A stretch of DNA of 64,000 nt from Agromyces cerinus subsp. cerinus (lineage in GTDB: Bacteria > Actinomycetota > Actinomycetes > Actinomycetales > Microbacteriaceae), in assembly GCF_900142065.1 (NCBI RefSeq), contig NZ_FSRJ01000004.1:558001-622000 (forward strand). Direction: 5' to 3'. The notes beneath the pieces are model-generated. The model did no database searches. It saw only the letters and a list, made by a program, of their open reading frames with translations, and was not told the DNA's origin. Positions 16,591-25,765 of this stretch are shown here, piece after piece (the stretch's first letter is position 1; the number at the start of each line of letters is the position of its first letter). A program made the position numbers and the translations under genes.

Positions 16591-17997
16591 TCATGGCCTG
16601 GGCTGCGCCTGCCCCTCGACGTTCGTCCGTCCCGAGCCGTCTGATGCGAGGGGGTCGGCCGGGTCCGGCAGTCGGGGCCCGATCGCTTCGCGCGCGGTCT
16701 TCGCCCAGTTCGTGCGGCCCGTCCAGTGCCGAGCGAGCGCAGTGAGGAAGACCGGGAACACGATCCACGTGTAGACGGCGTAGGGCACCGTCTCGACGAG
16801 GGCGAGCAGGAGGCCGCGGATGCCACGACCCCGCAGGGAGAGCGTGATGAAGCCCGGACCGAAGCCGAGCGTGAGGAACAGCAGGAAGATCGTCAACGAT
16901 GCCGGGACGACCGGTACCTGAAGCACGACGGCGAGCACGATCGTTGCGAAGAAGTCGAGCCCGGCGATCGAGATGAGCACCGGCGTGAGCAGGTAGTGCA
17001 CGGCGTCGATCCTGGCGATCGGCCCCTGCTCGAGGCGCGCCGACCCGCCGATCAGCCCGAGCGCCTGCCAGCCGCCCTGCGCCCAGCGCACGCGCTGCCG
17101 GTAGAGCCGTCGAATCGCGGGAACCCCCTGCTGGTCGATGGCGGCGCCGTTCTCCTGCCCTCCGCGCCAACCGGCCTGCAGGAGCCGCACTCCGAGGTCC
17201 TGGTCCTCCGTGAGCCGGTCGCGCCATGGCCCGTCGTCGACCGCGATCGACGTGAGCGCCGAGAGCCGGTTGAACTGACCGTTGCCGCCCATGTTGGCCG
17301 TCCCCCACGACGCGCGACCGGCCTGGTAGACGAGCCCGAACGACGAGAACTCGACGTCCTGCGCCCAGGTCAGGAACCGGTTCGCATTGTAGATGCGCAC
17401 GAGCACCTGCACCCCGGCCGTGCGCGGGTCGGCGAAATGCCAGGCGACCCGGGCGGGCGCATGCCGCTCGAGGCGGCCGTCGGCGTCGATGATGCCGACG
17501 ATCACCCGATCGTCGGCGATCCCGCTGAAGCCGGGCTCGGTCAACAGCTCGTCGCGGATGTGCCGGTACGCCTCGTTGAGCGCCGCGGCCTTGCCGCGTC
17601 GCGCGTTCGGCGCAGTTCGGGTCAGCACGCGGAGGCGAGGGTCGTCGATGCCGCGCAGGATCTCACCCGTACGGTCGGTCGATCCGTCGTCGACGACCAG
17701 GACGACCGCGCGATGCGCTTCGGCGTCGAGGAGTCGCGCGACACTGTCGGCGATCGTCACCTCTTCATCGAGTGCCGGCACCACGAAGACCCAGAGGAAG
17801 TCGTCTTCGCCCGGCGCACCTTCGAGGATCGGGCGCCGACGGCCCCGCCGGTAACGGAACCCGGCGACCGCGAGGCTGGCGATGGAGACGAAGGAGATCA
17901 CCGTCAGGGTCAGCGCGATCCAGAAGAGCACCTGGAAGGCGACGGGCACTCCGGCGAACAGCTCGCTCCAGACGATCGGCTCAAGCACTCGCAACAC
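16591..17997 (-). CDS. Processive membrane glycosyltransferase (GT2 synthase)
   Basis: The protein has about 468 residues. One N-terminal helix (about 19-46) precedes a cytoplasmic GT2 domain with all four processive-synthase motifs: VVDDGSTDRT (101-110), the DxD motif as DADGR (171-175), TEDQDLG (263-269) and QRVRW (301-305). Four or so C-terminal helices follow. D, DxD, TED and QxxRW together mark hyaluronan, chitin, poly-GlcNAc and cellulose synthases, which polymerise a nucleotide sugar and push the chain through the membrane. GTG 17997 (or 17988) overlaps the end of the upstream UDP-GlcNAc 2-epimerase gene, so the two are translationally coupled. A ManNAc-containing product is inference. 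Confidence 0.85.
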   Translation of the reverse strand: MLRVLEPIVWSELFAGVPVAFQVLFWIALTLTVISFVSIASLAVAGFRYRRGRRRPILEGAPGEDDFLWVFVVPALDEEVTIADSVARLLDAEAHRAVVLVVDDGSTDRTGEILRGIDDPRLRVLTRTAPNARRGKAAALNEAYRHIRDELLTEPGFSGIADDRVIVGIIDADGRLERHAPARVAWHFADPRTAGVQVLVRIYNANRFLTWAQDVEFSSFGLVYQAGRASWGTANMGGNGQFNRLSALTSIAVDDGPWRDRLTEDQDLGVRLLQAGWRGGQENGAAIDQQGVPAIRRLYRQRVRWAQGGWQALGLIGGSARLEQGPIARIDAVHYLLTPVLISIAGLDFFATIVLAVVLQVPVVPASLTIFLLFLTLGFGPGFITLSLRGRGIRGLLLALVETVPYAVYTWIVFPVFLTALARHWTGRTNWAKTAREAIGPRLPDPADPLASDGSGRTNVEGQAQPRP

Positions 17998-19309
17998 CGC
18001 CGAGGCCGTCGGCGATGCCGTCTCGGTATGCCTGGCCGAGCTCGTCGGCCGGATCCTCGAGGTATCCCGCCGCGCGCAGCACCCCGATCCGGTCGATGCC
18101 GGCGCCGAACTGCTGCGGAGCCCGACGGCCGAACACGACGTGCTCGGTGAGGGCGCGGATCCGCTCGGCCGCGTGCCCGTCTCCGTACGGGTTGGAGCGT
18201 GCGGAGCGCCGCGCATACGCCCTCGGGTCGTCGAGCAGGCGCGATGCGCTGGAGACGATGAGCTCGGGGTCGGAGCCCACGAGTTCGACGGTGCCGGCCT
18301 CGACGCCCTCCTGTCGCTCCGTGGTCTCCCGCAGCACCAGCACGGGCTTTCCGAGCGCCGGTGCCTCCTCCTGGATGCCGCCCGAATCGCTGATGACGAA
18401 TGCGGCGCGACCGAGCAGGCGGGAGAACCCGGCGTAGCCCATCGACGCCACCAGCGATGCATTCGCGTGCGGCGCCAGGTGGCGGCGCAGCACCTCCTGC
18501 ACCGCTGGATTCGGATGCAGCGGCACGACGAATCGCACGTCGGGATACGCTTCAGCGAGTGTCGCGACCGCGCCCGCGATGCGCTCGAGCGGATCGCCCC
18601 AGTTCTCCCGCCGGTGCGCGGTCACCACCACGACGCGCGTCGTGATGTCGTATTCGAGATCGTCGAGCCCCGCCACTCCGTAGGGCACGTCGAGCGACGC
18701 GGCGAAGAACAGCGCGTCGATCGCGGTGTTGCCGCTGACGAAGATGCGCCCCTCGTCGATCCCCTCGAGGATCAGGTTCTGCTCGTTCCGGAAGGTCGGG
18801 GCGAGGTGGAGCGCGGCGATGCGCGAGATGAGCTGGCGGTTCAACTCCTCGGGAAACGGCGAGAGCGTGTCATCCGTGCGCAGCCCCGCCTCGACGTGCA
18901 CGACGGGCACTCTGGTGTGGAACGCCGCCAACGCCGCTGCCGCCGCACTGGACGTGTCGCCGTGCACGAAGCACGCGATCGGAAACCCGTCGGGCGGTGC
19001 ACCGTAGTTCGTCTCGCGGGTCGGACCGAACTGCTCGAAGACCCGGCTCATGCCGCCGAGCACATCGGCGAAGAGCTGGTTGAGGCTGCGTCCCGCCGCC
19101 GCCGTCTCGAAGGTGACGTCGGGTTCGATGCCACCCAGGGCGAGCACATCCGCGACGAGCGCGGCGTGCTGCCCCGTCGACACGACGAACGCGCTGAAGC
19201 GGCTGCTCTCACGGAAGGCGCGGATGACCGGCAGCATCTTGATCGCCTCGGGTCGTGTGCCGACGACGAAGACGGCGACGAGCGGGCCCTGTGCGGTGTT
19301 CTCCCCCAT
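17981..19309 (-). CDS. wecB: UDP-N-acetylglucosamine 2-epimerase (non-hydrolysing)
   Basis: This enzyme interconverts UDP-GlcNAc and UDP-ManNAc. The 442-residue protein starts with VVGTRPEAIKMLPVI (GTRPEAIK at 17-24), continues with HGDTSSA, HVEAGLRTDD, PEELNR, TAHRREN and SDSGGIQEEAP, all the family's catalytic and UDP-binding motifs. At 442 residues it is 60-70 longer than typical WecB, with an extra C-terminal stretch after the substrate domain (from about residue 380). The start at ATG 19309 is supported by a TACGGT hexamer 6 bases upstream. It overlaps the processive glycosyltransferase gene, implying that UDP-ManNAc is delivered to that synthase. Confidence 0.92.
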   Translation of the reverse strand: MGENTAQGPLVAVFVVGTRPEAIKMLPVIRAFRESSRFSAFVVSTGQHAALVADVLALGGIEPDVTFETAAAGRSLNQLFADVLGGMSRVFEQFGPTRETNYGAPPDGFPIACFVHGDTSSAAAAALAAFHTRVPVVHVEAGLRTDDTLSPFPEELNRQLISRIAALHLAPTFRNEQNLILEGIDEGRIFVSGNTAIDALFFAASLDVPYGVAGLDDLEYDITTRVVVVTAHRRENWGDPLERIAGAVATLAEAYPDVRFVVPLHPNPAVQEVLRRHLAPHANASLVASMGYAGFSRLLGRAAFVISDSGGIQEEAPALGKPVLVLRETTERQEGVEAGTVELVGSDPELIVSSASRLLDDPRAYARRSARSNPYGDGHAAERIRALTEHVVFGRRAPQQFGAGIDRIGVLRAAGYLEDPADELGQAYRDGIADGLGGVASA

Positions 19310-19315
19310 CCGCCC

Positions 19316-19321
19316 ACCGTA
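19316..19321 (-). promoter_or_regulatory. -10 hexamer of wecB (leaderless)
   Basis: TACGGT on the minus strand ends 6 bases before the ATG at 19309 and would drive the epimerase-synthase operon. Confidence 0.5.
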
Positions 19322-19490
19322 GGACACGAGCAGCGACGAGTGGTGGAGGCACTCGCCGTCGATGGGTGGGAGGGGATTCTCGGATCGATCAGGATTGGAG
19401 AAGCGCTGAGCCGCGGCATCCGCATAGCCTGAGATCGACGACCCGCCCGATGCGGCGGCACCGATGAGAACCCCTGAAGGGAGCATGACG

Positions 19491-19928
19491 ATGGCAACGG
19501 ACACGTCCGGAGGGCTCAGCAAGGAAGAACGCGACGCCGTCAAGCAGCGCGCCAAGGAGCTGCGCGAGCAGGAGAAGGCCGGCAAGAACCGCGCGGCCGG
19601 TGACAAGGCGGTGCTCGAGGCGATCGCCGAGATGGAGCCCGCGGACAAGTCGCTCGCCGAAGGGCTCTACAAGGTCGTCACCGCGGTCGCGCCCGACCTC
19701 GTGCCCAAGACCTACTACGGCATGCCCGGCTTCGCGAACGCCGAGGGCAAGATCGTCGTCTTCATCCAGGCGGCCGCGAAGTTCAAGACCCGGTACGCGA
19801 CCATCGGCTTCGAGGACCGGGCGAACCTCGACGACGGCGACCTGTGGCCCATCGGCTTCGCCGTGCGCAACTGGACGCCGGCAGTCGAGGCGAAGCTCAC
19901 GGAACTCGTGCGCAAGGCAGTGAGCTGA
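19491..19928 (+). CDS. DUF1801 (YdhG-like) family protein
   Basis: The 145-residue protein has a highly charged N-terminal helix (KEERDAVKQRAKELREQEKA), then the DUF1801 core with KTYYGMPGFAN, KIVVFIQAAAKFKTRYATIGF and DDGDLWPIGFAV. The fold is a small alpha/beta domain related to YdhG; a function in iron or stress handling has been proposed for relatives but is not established. ATG 19491 is preferred because GAAGGGAG lies 7 bases upstream; ATG 19485 is too close to the site. The gene stands alone, facing away from wecB across a 180-base gap that shows no other clear feature. Confidence 0.8.
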   Translation: MATDTSGGLSKEERDAVKQRAKELREQEKAGKNRAAGDKAVLEAIAEMEPADKSLAEGLYKVVTAVAPDLVPKTYYGMPGFANAEGKIVVFIQAAAKFKTRYATIGFEDRANLDDGDLWPIGFAVRNWTPAVEAKLTELVRKAVS

Positions 19929-20002
19929 CCGCCGCCGTCTGATGCCCGCGGCGCGGGGCGGCAGGCGGCGCACGCCGCGGTCGAACGGGCGCACCTCGTC
20001 GG

Positions 20003-20076
20003 TGCTCCCGCTGGGATTCGAACCCAGACTGAGGCGAGTTTAAGTCGCCTGCCTCTGCCGGTTGGGCTACGGGAGC
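20003..20076 (-). tRNA. tRNA with anticodon UAA (Leu by anticodon), class I shape
   Basis: A 74-base cloverleaf reads on the minus strand: 7-bp acceptor stem GCTCCCG/CGGGAGC, anticodon stem GGCGA/TCGCC around the loop CTTAAAC (anticodon TAA), T stem CTGGG/CCCAG around TTCGAAT, discriminator A followed by encoded CC. The variable loop is only five bases (TCAGT), whereas bacterial leucine tRNAs carry a long variable arm. The D stem has three pairs plus a C-A mismatch, and position 21 reads G instead of A. The anticodon predicts TTA-leucine, but the body is not that of a leucine tRNA. The 5' end abuts a 13-bp hairpin. Confidence 0.85.
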
Positions 20077-20104
20077 GCGGCGCCGCCCGAAGGGCGGCGC
20101 CGCG
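20076..20104 (-). terminator. 13-bp GC hairpin between ndh and the tRNA
   Basis: CGCGGCGCCGCCC and 20092-20104 pair perfectly around a GAA loop. It lies just past the ndh stop and could terminate ndh, but it touches the first base of the tRNA, leaving no room for a separate tRNA promoter. Confidence 0.6.
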
Positions 20105-20129
20105 TCACAGCATAGTCAGGGAGTCGTCG

Positions 20130-21536
20130 CTACTTGGCGGCGACGGCCTCTTTCTTGACCGGCTTGTCGGCCTTCGCCGCGGGCTCGGCAGCCGGAACCG
20201 GCGCCTCGACCGCCGGCGGCTTCGGACGCGCGGCGAACAGCTCGAACTGGGCGCGCGGCTGCTGCACGGCGCTCAGCGAGACGATGTCGCGGCCGAGCCA
20301 GAAGTTGTTCCACCAGCCCCAGAAGACGCGGAACTTTCGCTCCCAGCTGGGCATGGCCAGGCCGTGGTAGCCGCGGTGCGCGAACCAGGCCGGCAGGCCC
20401 TTGATCGCGATCTTGCCCGACTGGAAGACGCCCGAGCCGATGCCGAGACCGGCGACGGCACCCAGGTTCTTGTGGAAGTACTGCTTCGGCTCCTCGCCGC
20501 GGAGGACCGCGACGACGTTCTTCGCGAGCAGCTTGCCCTGACGCACGGCGTGCTGGGCGTTCGGCACGCAGTAGCCGCCGACGCCGCCGCCGGTGAGGTC
20601 GGGGACGGCAGCGATGTCGCCGGCGGCCCAGGCATCGGCCACGAAGTCCTCGTCGTCGCCGACGCGGAGGTCGGCACGGGTCTTGATGCGGCCGCGCTCT
20701 TCGACGGGCAGGTCGCTCGACCGCACGATGGCGGGGTTCGCCATGACGCCGGCGGTCCAGACGATGAGGTCGGTCTCGAAGCTCTCGCCCGTCGACAGCT
20801 CGATGACGCCGTCGACCGCGCTCGTGAGCTGCGTGTCGAGGTGGATCTCGGCACCGCGCTGGGCGAGGTGCTTGATGACCCAGTGGCTCGTCTCGAGGGA
20901 GACCTCGGGCATGATGCGCCCCATGGCCTCGATGAGGTGGAAGTGCGTCTCATCGAAGGTGAGCTGCGGGTAGTACTCGAGCAGCGAGCTCGCGAAGGAG
21001 CGGAGCTCGGCGAACACCTCGATGCCCGCGAAGCCGCCGCCGACGACGACGAACGTGAGCAGTCGCTCGCGCTCGGGACCGGGAGGAAGGTTCGAGGCCT
21101 TGTCGAAGTTCGTGAGCACGCGGTCGCGGATCGCGACGGCCTCTTCGACCGACTTGAGGCCGATCGCGTTGTCGGCGATGCCCGGGATCGGGAAGGTGCG
21201 CGAGACCGCGCCGCCCGTGACGATGACGACGTCGTAGTCGAACTGCCACGGCTCACCGAGCTCGGGCGTGATCGTCGCGGTCTTCGCCGCGTGATCGATG
21301 CGCGTGACCTTCGCGGTCACCACGTTGGTCTTCTTCAGGTGACGACGCTGCGCGACCACGGAGTGGCGCGGCTCGATCGACCCTGCCGCAACCTCGGGCA
21401 GGAACGGCTGGTACGTCATGTACGGCAGCGGGTCGACGATCGTCACCTCGGCCTCGCCGGCACGCAGCCACTTCTCGAGCTTCCACGCCGTGTAGAACCC
21501 CGCATAGCCACCGCCGACGATGAGAATCTTGGGCAC
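20130..21536 (-). CDS. ndh: Type II NADH dehydrogenase (NAD(P)/FAD-dependent oxidoreductase)
   Basis: NDH-2 passes electrons from NADH to menaquinone without pumping protons, on the inner face of the membrane. The 468-residue protein has the FAD dinucleotide fold ILIVGGGYAGFYTAW at residues 4-18, the NADH fold TFVVVGGGFAGIEVF near 167-181, the quinone-site region YCVPNAQHAVRQGK and the ATG-like DAWAAGDIAAVPD. A C-terminal amphipathic segment (FRVFWGWWNNFWLGRD) should anchor it to the membrane. It ends in a lysine/alanine-rich low-complexity tail. The ATG at 21536 has an AGGAG site. It is transcribed alone or with the downstream tRNA. Confidence 0.92.
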   Translation of the reverse strand: MPKILIVGGGYAGFYTAWKLEKWLRAGEAEVTIVDPLPYMTYQPFLPEVAAGSIEPRHSVVAQRRHLKKTNVVTAKVTRIDHAAKTATITPELGEPWQFDYDVVIVTGGAVSRTFPIPGIADNAIGLKSVEEAVAIRDRVLTNFDKASNLPPGPERERLLTFVVVGGGFAGIEVFAELRSFASSLLEYYPQLTFDETHFHLIEAMGRIMPEVSLETSHWVIKHLAQRGAEIHLDTQLTSAVDGVIELSTGESFETDLIVWTAGVMANPAIVRSSDLPVEERGRIKTRADLRVGDDEDFVADAWAAGDIAAVPDLTGGGVGGYCVPNAQHAVRQGKLLAKNVVAVLRGEEPKQYFHKNLGAVAGLGIGSGVFQSGKIAIKGLPAWFAHRGYHGLAMPSWERKFRVFWGWWNNFWLGRDIVSLSAVQQPRAQFELFAARPKPPAVEAPVPAAEPAAKADKPVKKEAVAAK

Positions 21537-21585
21537 GGTGAATGGACTCCTCAGTTTTGGAACGTGCGGGCTGATTTGCGTGCGA

Positions 21586-22917
21586 TCACTGCTCGCGAAT
21601 GCGGACAGTCCGCCTGGTATGCCGAGTGGCGCCGATGCCCAACAGCGCTGCTAGCGTACCAAACCCTGCGACGAGTGAGAGCGGCACCGTGATGTAGGCG
21701 AGCGTCCACTGCGTCGGAAGCAGGGTCATCGCGCCGTCGGAGCGTGGCAGTGGCGGGTCGGCCATGGGCACGATCGGCTGATCGGCCTCGCTGTCGTCGG
21801 GGGTCTGGACCTCGGCCCGTCGGTGCAGGGTGATCCACTCCGACAGGCTGCCGAGCGGATTCTCGTCGACCTTCGGCACGTCCGAATCGAGCGCGGCGAC
21901 CGGATCGATCAGGCCGTACCCGTACAGGGCGCTCGGAACCGCCTGCCCGTTGGGGTCGGCGGTCGCGATGAGCCGGTTGATGACGTTCGCGGCATCGAGG
22001 TCGGGGTACTCGGAGCGGATCAGCGCGACGAGGCCGGTCACGATGGGCGCGGCCCCGCTCGTGCCGTCCCACTGCACGTGGCTGCCGTCGGGCAGCACGC
22101 CGACGAGGTCTTCGCTCGGCGCGGCCACGGCGATCGAGATGCCCTGGGAGCTCGCGTCGAGGCTCGCGTTCTTGTCCTTGTCGACGCCGGCCACGGTGAG
22201 CACGCCGGGAATCGTCGCGGGCGCCCCGACCTGGCTCGTGCCGCTGCCCCGGTTGCCCGCGGCCGCGACGATGACGACGTCGTGGTCGAAGGCGTACATG
22301 AACGCGTCGTCCCAGCTCTCGGGCCAGTCGGGGGTGTTGCGGGTCAGCGACATGTTGATGACGTCGGCGCCGTTGTCGACCGCCCAGCGCACCGCTTCGG
22401 CGATCTGGTCGTCGTTCGACTTCGCCGCCCCGGTGTCCTGACCGAACGCGACCGAGACGGTGAGCAGGTCGGCCTCGGGTGCGGTGCCGATCACGCCGCT
22501 GCCCTCCCCCGTGCCGCGACCGCCGAGGAGGCCGGCGACCATCGTGCCGTGGGTGTCGTCGTCTCCGACGGGCGTCTGGCCGTCGGGTGTGCCGAGGCCC
22601 GAGACATCCGTGCCGCCGACGACCGCGCCGCGGAGTTCGGCGACGTTGCCGTTCACGCCCGTGTCGATGACCGCGACCGTGACGCCCTCGCCCTTGGTGG
22701 TGTTCCAGGCGGTCGTGAAGCCGTAGTCGGCGAGCCAGTACTCGTAGTCGCGCACGAGGTCGGCGTGGGCCGCGCCGGCTCCGGTGACGGTGAGCATCGT
22801 CGCCGCTGCGAGCGTCGCGGTGGCGCGCACGAGGAGTGCCAGCGGCCGGCGGGCGCGCCCGGGCCGCCCGGAACGCGCGGGGCGTTCGGAGCGGTTCAGG
22901 CGCGTCGACGGCTTCAC
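21586..22917 (-). CDS. Membrane-anchored S8 serine protease (mycosin-like subtilase)
   Basis: The 443-residue protein has an export signal (basic residues 1-25, hydrophobic stretch about 26-50, cleavage near AHA-DLV), then a subtilisin domain with the full triad: Asp 85 in VAVIDTGVNG, His 123 in DDTHGTMVAG, Ser 287 in DGTSGAAP, and oxyanion Asn 222 in AAAGNRG. A proline/acidic linker leads to a single C-terminal helix (about 412-437) and a basic tail. This architecture is that of mycosins from type VII secretion, but no ESX gene is nearby. The GTG start overlaps the DUF501 stop by four bases (GTGA), placing it in the eno-ftsB-DUF501 operon. Confidence 0.88.
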   Translation of the reverse strand: MKPSTRLNRSERPARSGRPGRARRPLALLVRATATLAAATMLTVTGAGAAHADLVRDYEYWLADYGFTTAWNTTKGEGVTVAVIDTGVNGNVAELRGAVVGGTDVSGLGTPDGQTPVGDDDTHGTMVAGLLGGRGTGEGSGVIGTAPEADLLTVSVAFGQDTGAAKSNDDQIAEAVRWAVDNGADVINMSLTRNTPDWPESWDDAFMYAFDHDVVIVAAAGNRGSGTSQVGAPATIPGVLTVAGVDKDKNASLDASSQGISIAVAAPSEDLVGVLPDGSHVQWDGTSGAAPIVTGLVALIRSEYPDLDAANVINRLIATADPNGQAVPSALYGYGLIDPVAALDSDVPKVDENPLGSLSEWITLHRRAEVQTPDDSEADQPIVPMADPPLPRSDGAMTLLPTQWTLAYITVPLSLVAGFGTLAALLGIGATRHTRRTVRIREQ

Positions 22918-23489
22918 CCGAGGGATCCTTCCGAAGCGCCGTGCGGCGCGTCGCCCGCTGCGGATGCGGGCGCCTCGTCGACGCCATAGTCGGGGCAACG
23001 GCAGACGTCGGGCGACCAGGTCGAGCGTTCGAGCGCGATGTCGCCCATCGGATTCGCCCCGGGTCCCGCGGCGAGCGTGTGCGCCACGAGGGCGTGCAGG
23101 CACTTCACCCGCGTGGGCATGCCGCCCGCGGAGATTCCGGCGAGCTCGGGCACGACGGCGATCGACTCGCGGTCGGCGAGGTAGTCGCGGTGGGCGCGGC
23201 CGTACGCCTCGGCGACCTCGGCGTCGGCGGCCAACAGTTCGGTGCACTCCACCATGAGCTGCGCGGCCTCGAGGAACGACATCGCGGCGGTCGCCGCCGG
23301 GTGCGAGAGGTAGTAGAACGTCGGGAAGGGCGTGCCGTCGGAGAGCCGCGGCGCCGTGGCGACGACCGTCGGCGCGCCGCACACGCAGCGTGCCGCGATG
23401 CCCACCACGTCACGGGCCGGGCGACCGAGCTGGGCCGAGACGATGCGCACGTCGCGCTCGCTCACCGGTTCGAATGGCGGGCGGGTCAT
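22914..23489 (-). CDS. DUF501 domain-containing protein
   Basis: The 191-residue protein matches the DUF501 family, which sits next to ftsB and eno in most actinobacteria. Visible features are VSAQLGRPARDVVGIAARC, a CVCGAP motif (C-x-C), PFPTFYYLSHP, the GGMPTRVKCLHALVAH segment and, at the end, CRCPDYGVDE with two further cysteines. The conserved cysteines and histidines suggest a metal site, but no activity is known to me. It overlaps the ftsB stop (ATGA) and the protease start (GTGA), so it is cotranscribed with both. The last 30 residues are low complexity. Confidence 0.88.
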   Translation of the reverse strand: MTRPPFEPVSERDVRIVSAQLGRPARDVVGIAARCVCGAPTVVATAPRLSDGTPFPTFYYLSHPAATAAMSFLEAAQLMVECTELLAADAEVAEAYGRAHRDYLADRESIAVVPELAGISAGGMPTRVKCLHALVAHTLAAGPGANPMGDIALERSTWSPDVCRCPDYGVDEAPASAAGDAPHGASEGSLG

Positions 23490-24283
23490 CGGGTCTCCTC
23501 GGCTGCGGGATCTGCGGGCGGTGTCGTGGGGGTCGGAGCGGGATCCGCGGGGGGCGCGGCGTCGGGCGCGAGCCCGGCGGTCAGCACCGAGCCGAGCAGG
23601 GTGGTCATCCAGTCACCCTTCGATTCGGTCACTTCGGCTGAGACCTCGGTCGTGGCATCCGCCTTCGCCGCTGCCGTTCGGTCGTCGATGACGAGGTAGC
23701 TCACCTCGCCCGGCATCACGTAGTACAGGCGCTCGCGCGCCTGGGTCACGATGAACGTGTCGTCGTTCCAGCGCTCGCGTTCATCGCGCAGGCGCTGCAC
23801 CTCCTCCTCCTGGGCGGAGACGGCGGCGCGGAGCTCGGCGATCTGCTGCCGCTGCTGTGCGAACGCCGTGATCGTCGGCGCGAGCACCACGACGGCGAGC
23901 ACGAGCACTCCCATCATGATGAGGGAGAAACCTGAGAATCGGATGCCGCTGAGCCAACCTGCGCCGGATGCGGCGCCCTGCCCGGCCGGGGCCCGCCCTG
24001 CGGCGGACTTCGCGGAGCTCTTCGGCTTCGCCGAGGCTGACTGCTTCGCCGAACCGGCCTGCTTCGAAGCCGTCGACTTGGCGGATGCCGTCGACTTCGC
24101 GGAAGCCGTCGACTTCGCGGAAGCCGTCGACTTCGCGGATGCCGTCGACTTCGCGCTCGAGGCCTTCGAGGTCGAAGTCGAACCCGTGCCGGCCGATGCC
24201 GAGCCGCGCTTCGCCGGCGGCTTCGGGGTCGGCACCGTCGGGCGCCTCGGGGTGCGGCCGGAACGACCGGTGTCGTCGCGCAT
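23486..24283 (-). CDS. ftsB: FtsB/DivIC septum formation initiator
   Basis: FtsB-type proteins bridge the divisome and its peptidoglycan synthase. The 265-residue protein has a long cytoplasmic N-terminal tail rich in Ser, Ala and Lys, containing five exact SAKSTA hexapeptides (residues 43-72), one membrane helix (about 116-140), an extracytoplasmic coiled coil (RQQIAELRAAVSAQEEEVQR) and the DivIC motif ARERLYYVMPGEVSYLVID. The tail is much longer than in model FtsB and its repeats are an evident expansion. A Pro/Ala-rich tail follows. ATG 24283 has GAGGAGGGG upstream. The order eno-ftsB-DUF501 is conserved in actinobacteria. Confidence 0.9.
   Translation of the reverse strand: MRDDTGRSGRTPRRPTVPTPKPPAKRGSASAGTGSTSTSKASSAKSTASAKSTASAKSTASAKSTASAKSTASKQAGSAKQSASAKPKSSAKSAAGRAPAGQGAASGAGWLSGIRFSGFSLIMMGVLVLAVVVLAPTITAFAQQRQQIAELRAAVSAQEEEVQRLRDERERWNDDTFIVTQARERLYYVMPGEVSYLVIDDRTAAAKADATTEVSAEVTESKGDWMTTLLGSVLTAGLAPDAAPPADPAPTPTTPPADPAAEETR
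24069..24158. repeat. Five 18-bp tandem repeats inside ftsB
   Basis: Five adjacent copies of an 18-base unit (forward GCCGTCGACTTCGCGGAA with single-base variants in copies 1, 4 and 5) encode SAKSTA five times on the minus strand. Near-identical copies suggest recent slippage. Confidence 0.95.
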
Positions 24284-24317
24284 CGCCCCTCCTCGTCATC
24301 GCACCCGGAAACGCGAC

Positions 24318-24347
24318 GACGGGGGCGGCCACTCGGCCGCCCCCGTC
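24318..24347 (-). terminator. Terminator hairpin downstream of eno
   Basis: GACGGGGGCGGCC pairs with 24335-24347 in a perfect 13-bp stem with an ACTC loop, 14 bases past the eno stop. It separates eno from ftsB. Confidence 0.75.
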
Positions 24348-24361
24348 ACGCGTGATGCTGT

Positions 24362-25708
<1,347 letters not shown>

Positions 25709-25765
25709 GAGGTCGAGGATGTCTCGTGCTTGCGGCGTGCACCGCCCGTCCGGAGGCACGTCTGA

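Noticed and set aside
20003-20076. Ordinary class II tRNA-Leu
   Set aside because: The variable region is five bases, checked on both ends; there is no room for a long arm.
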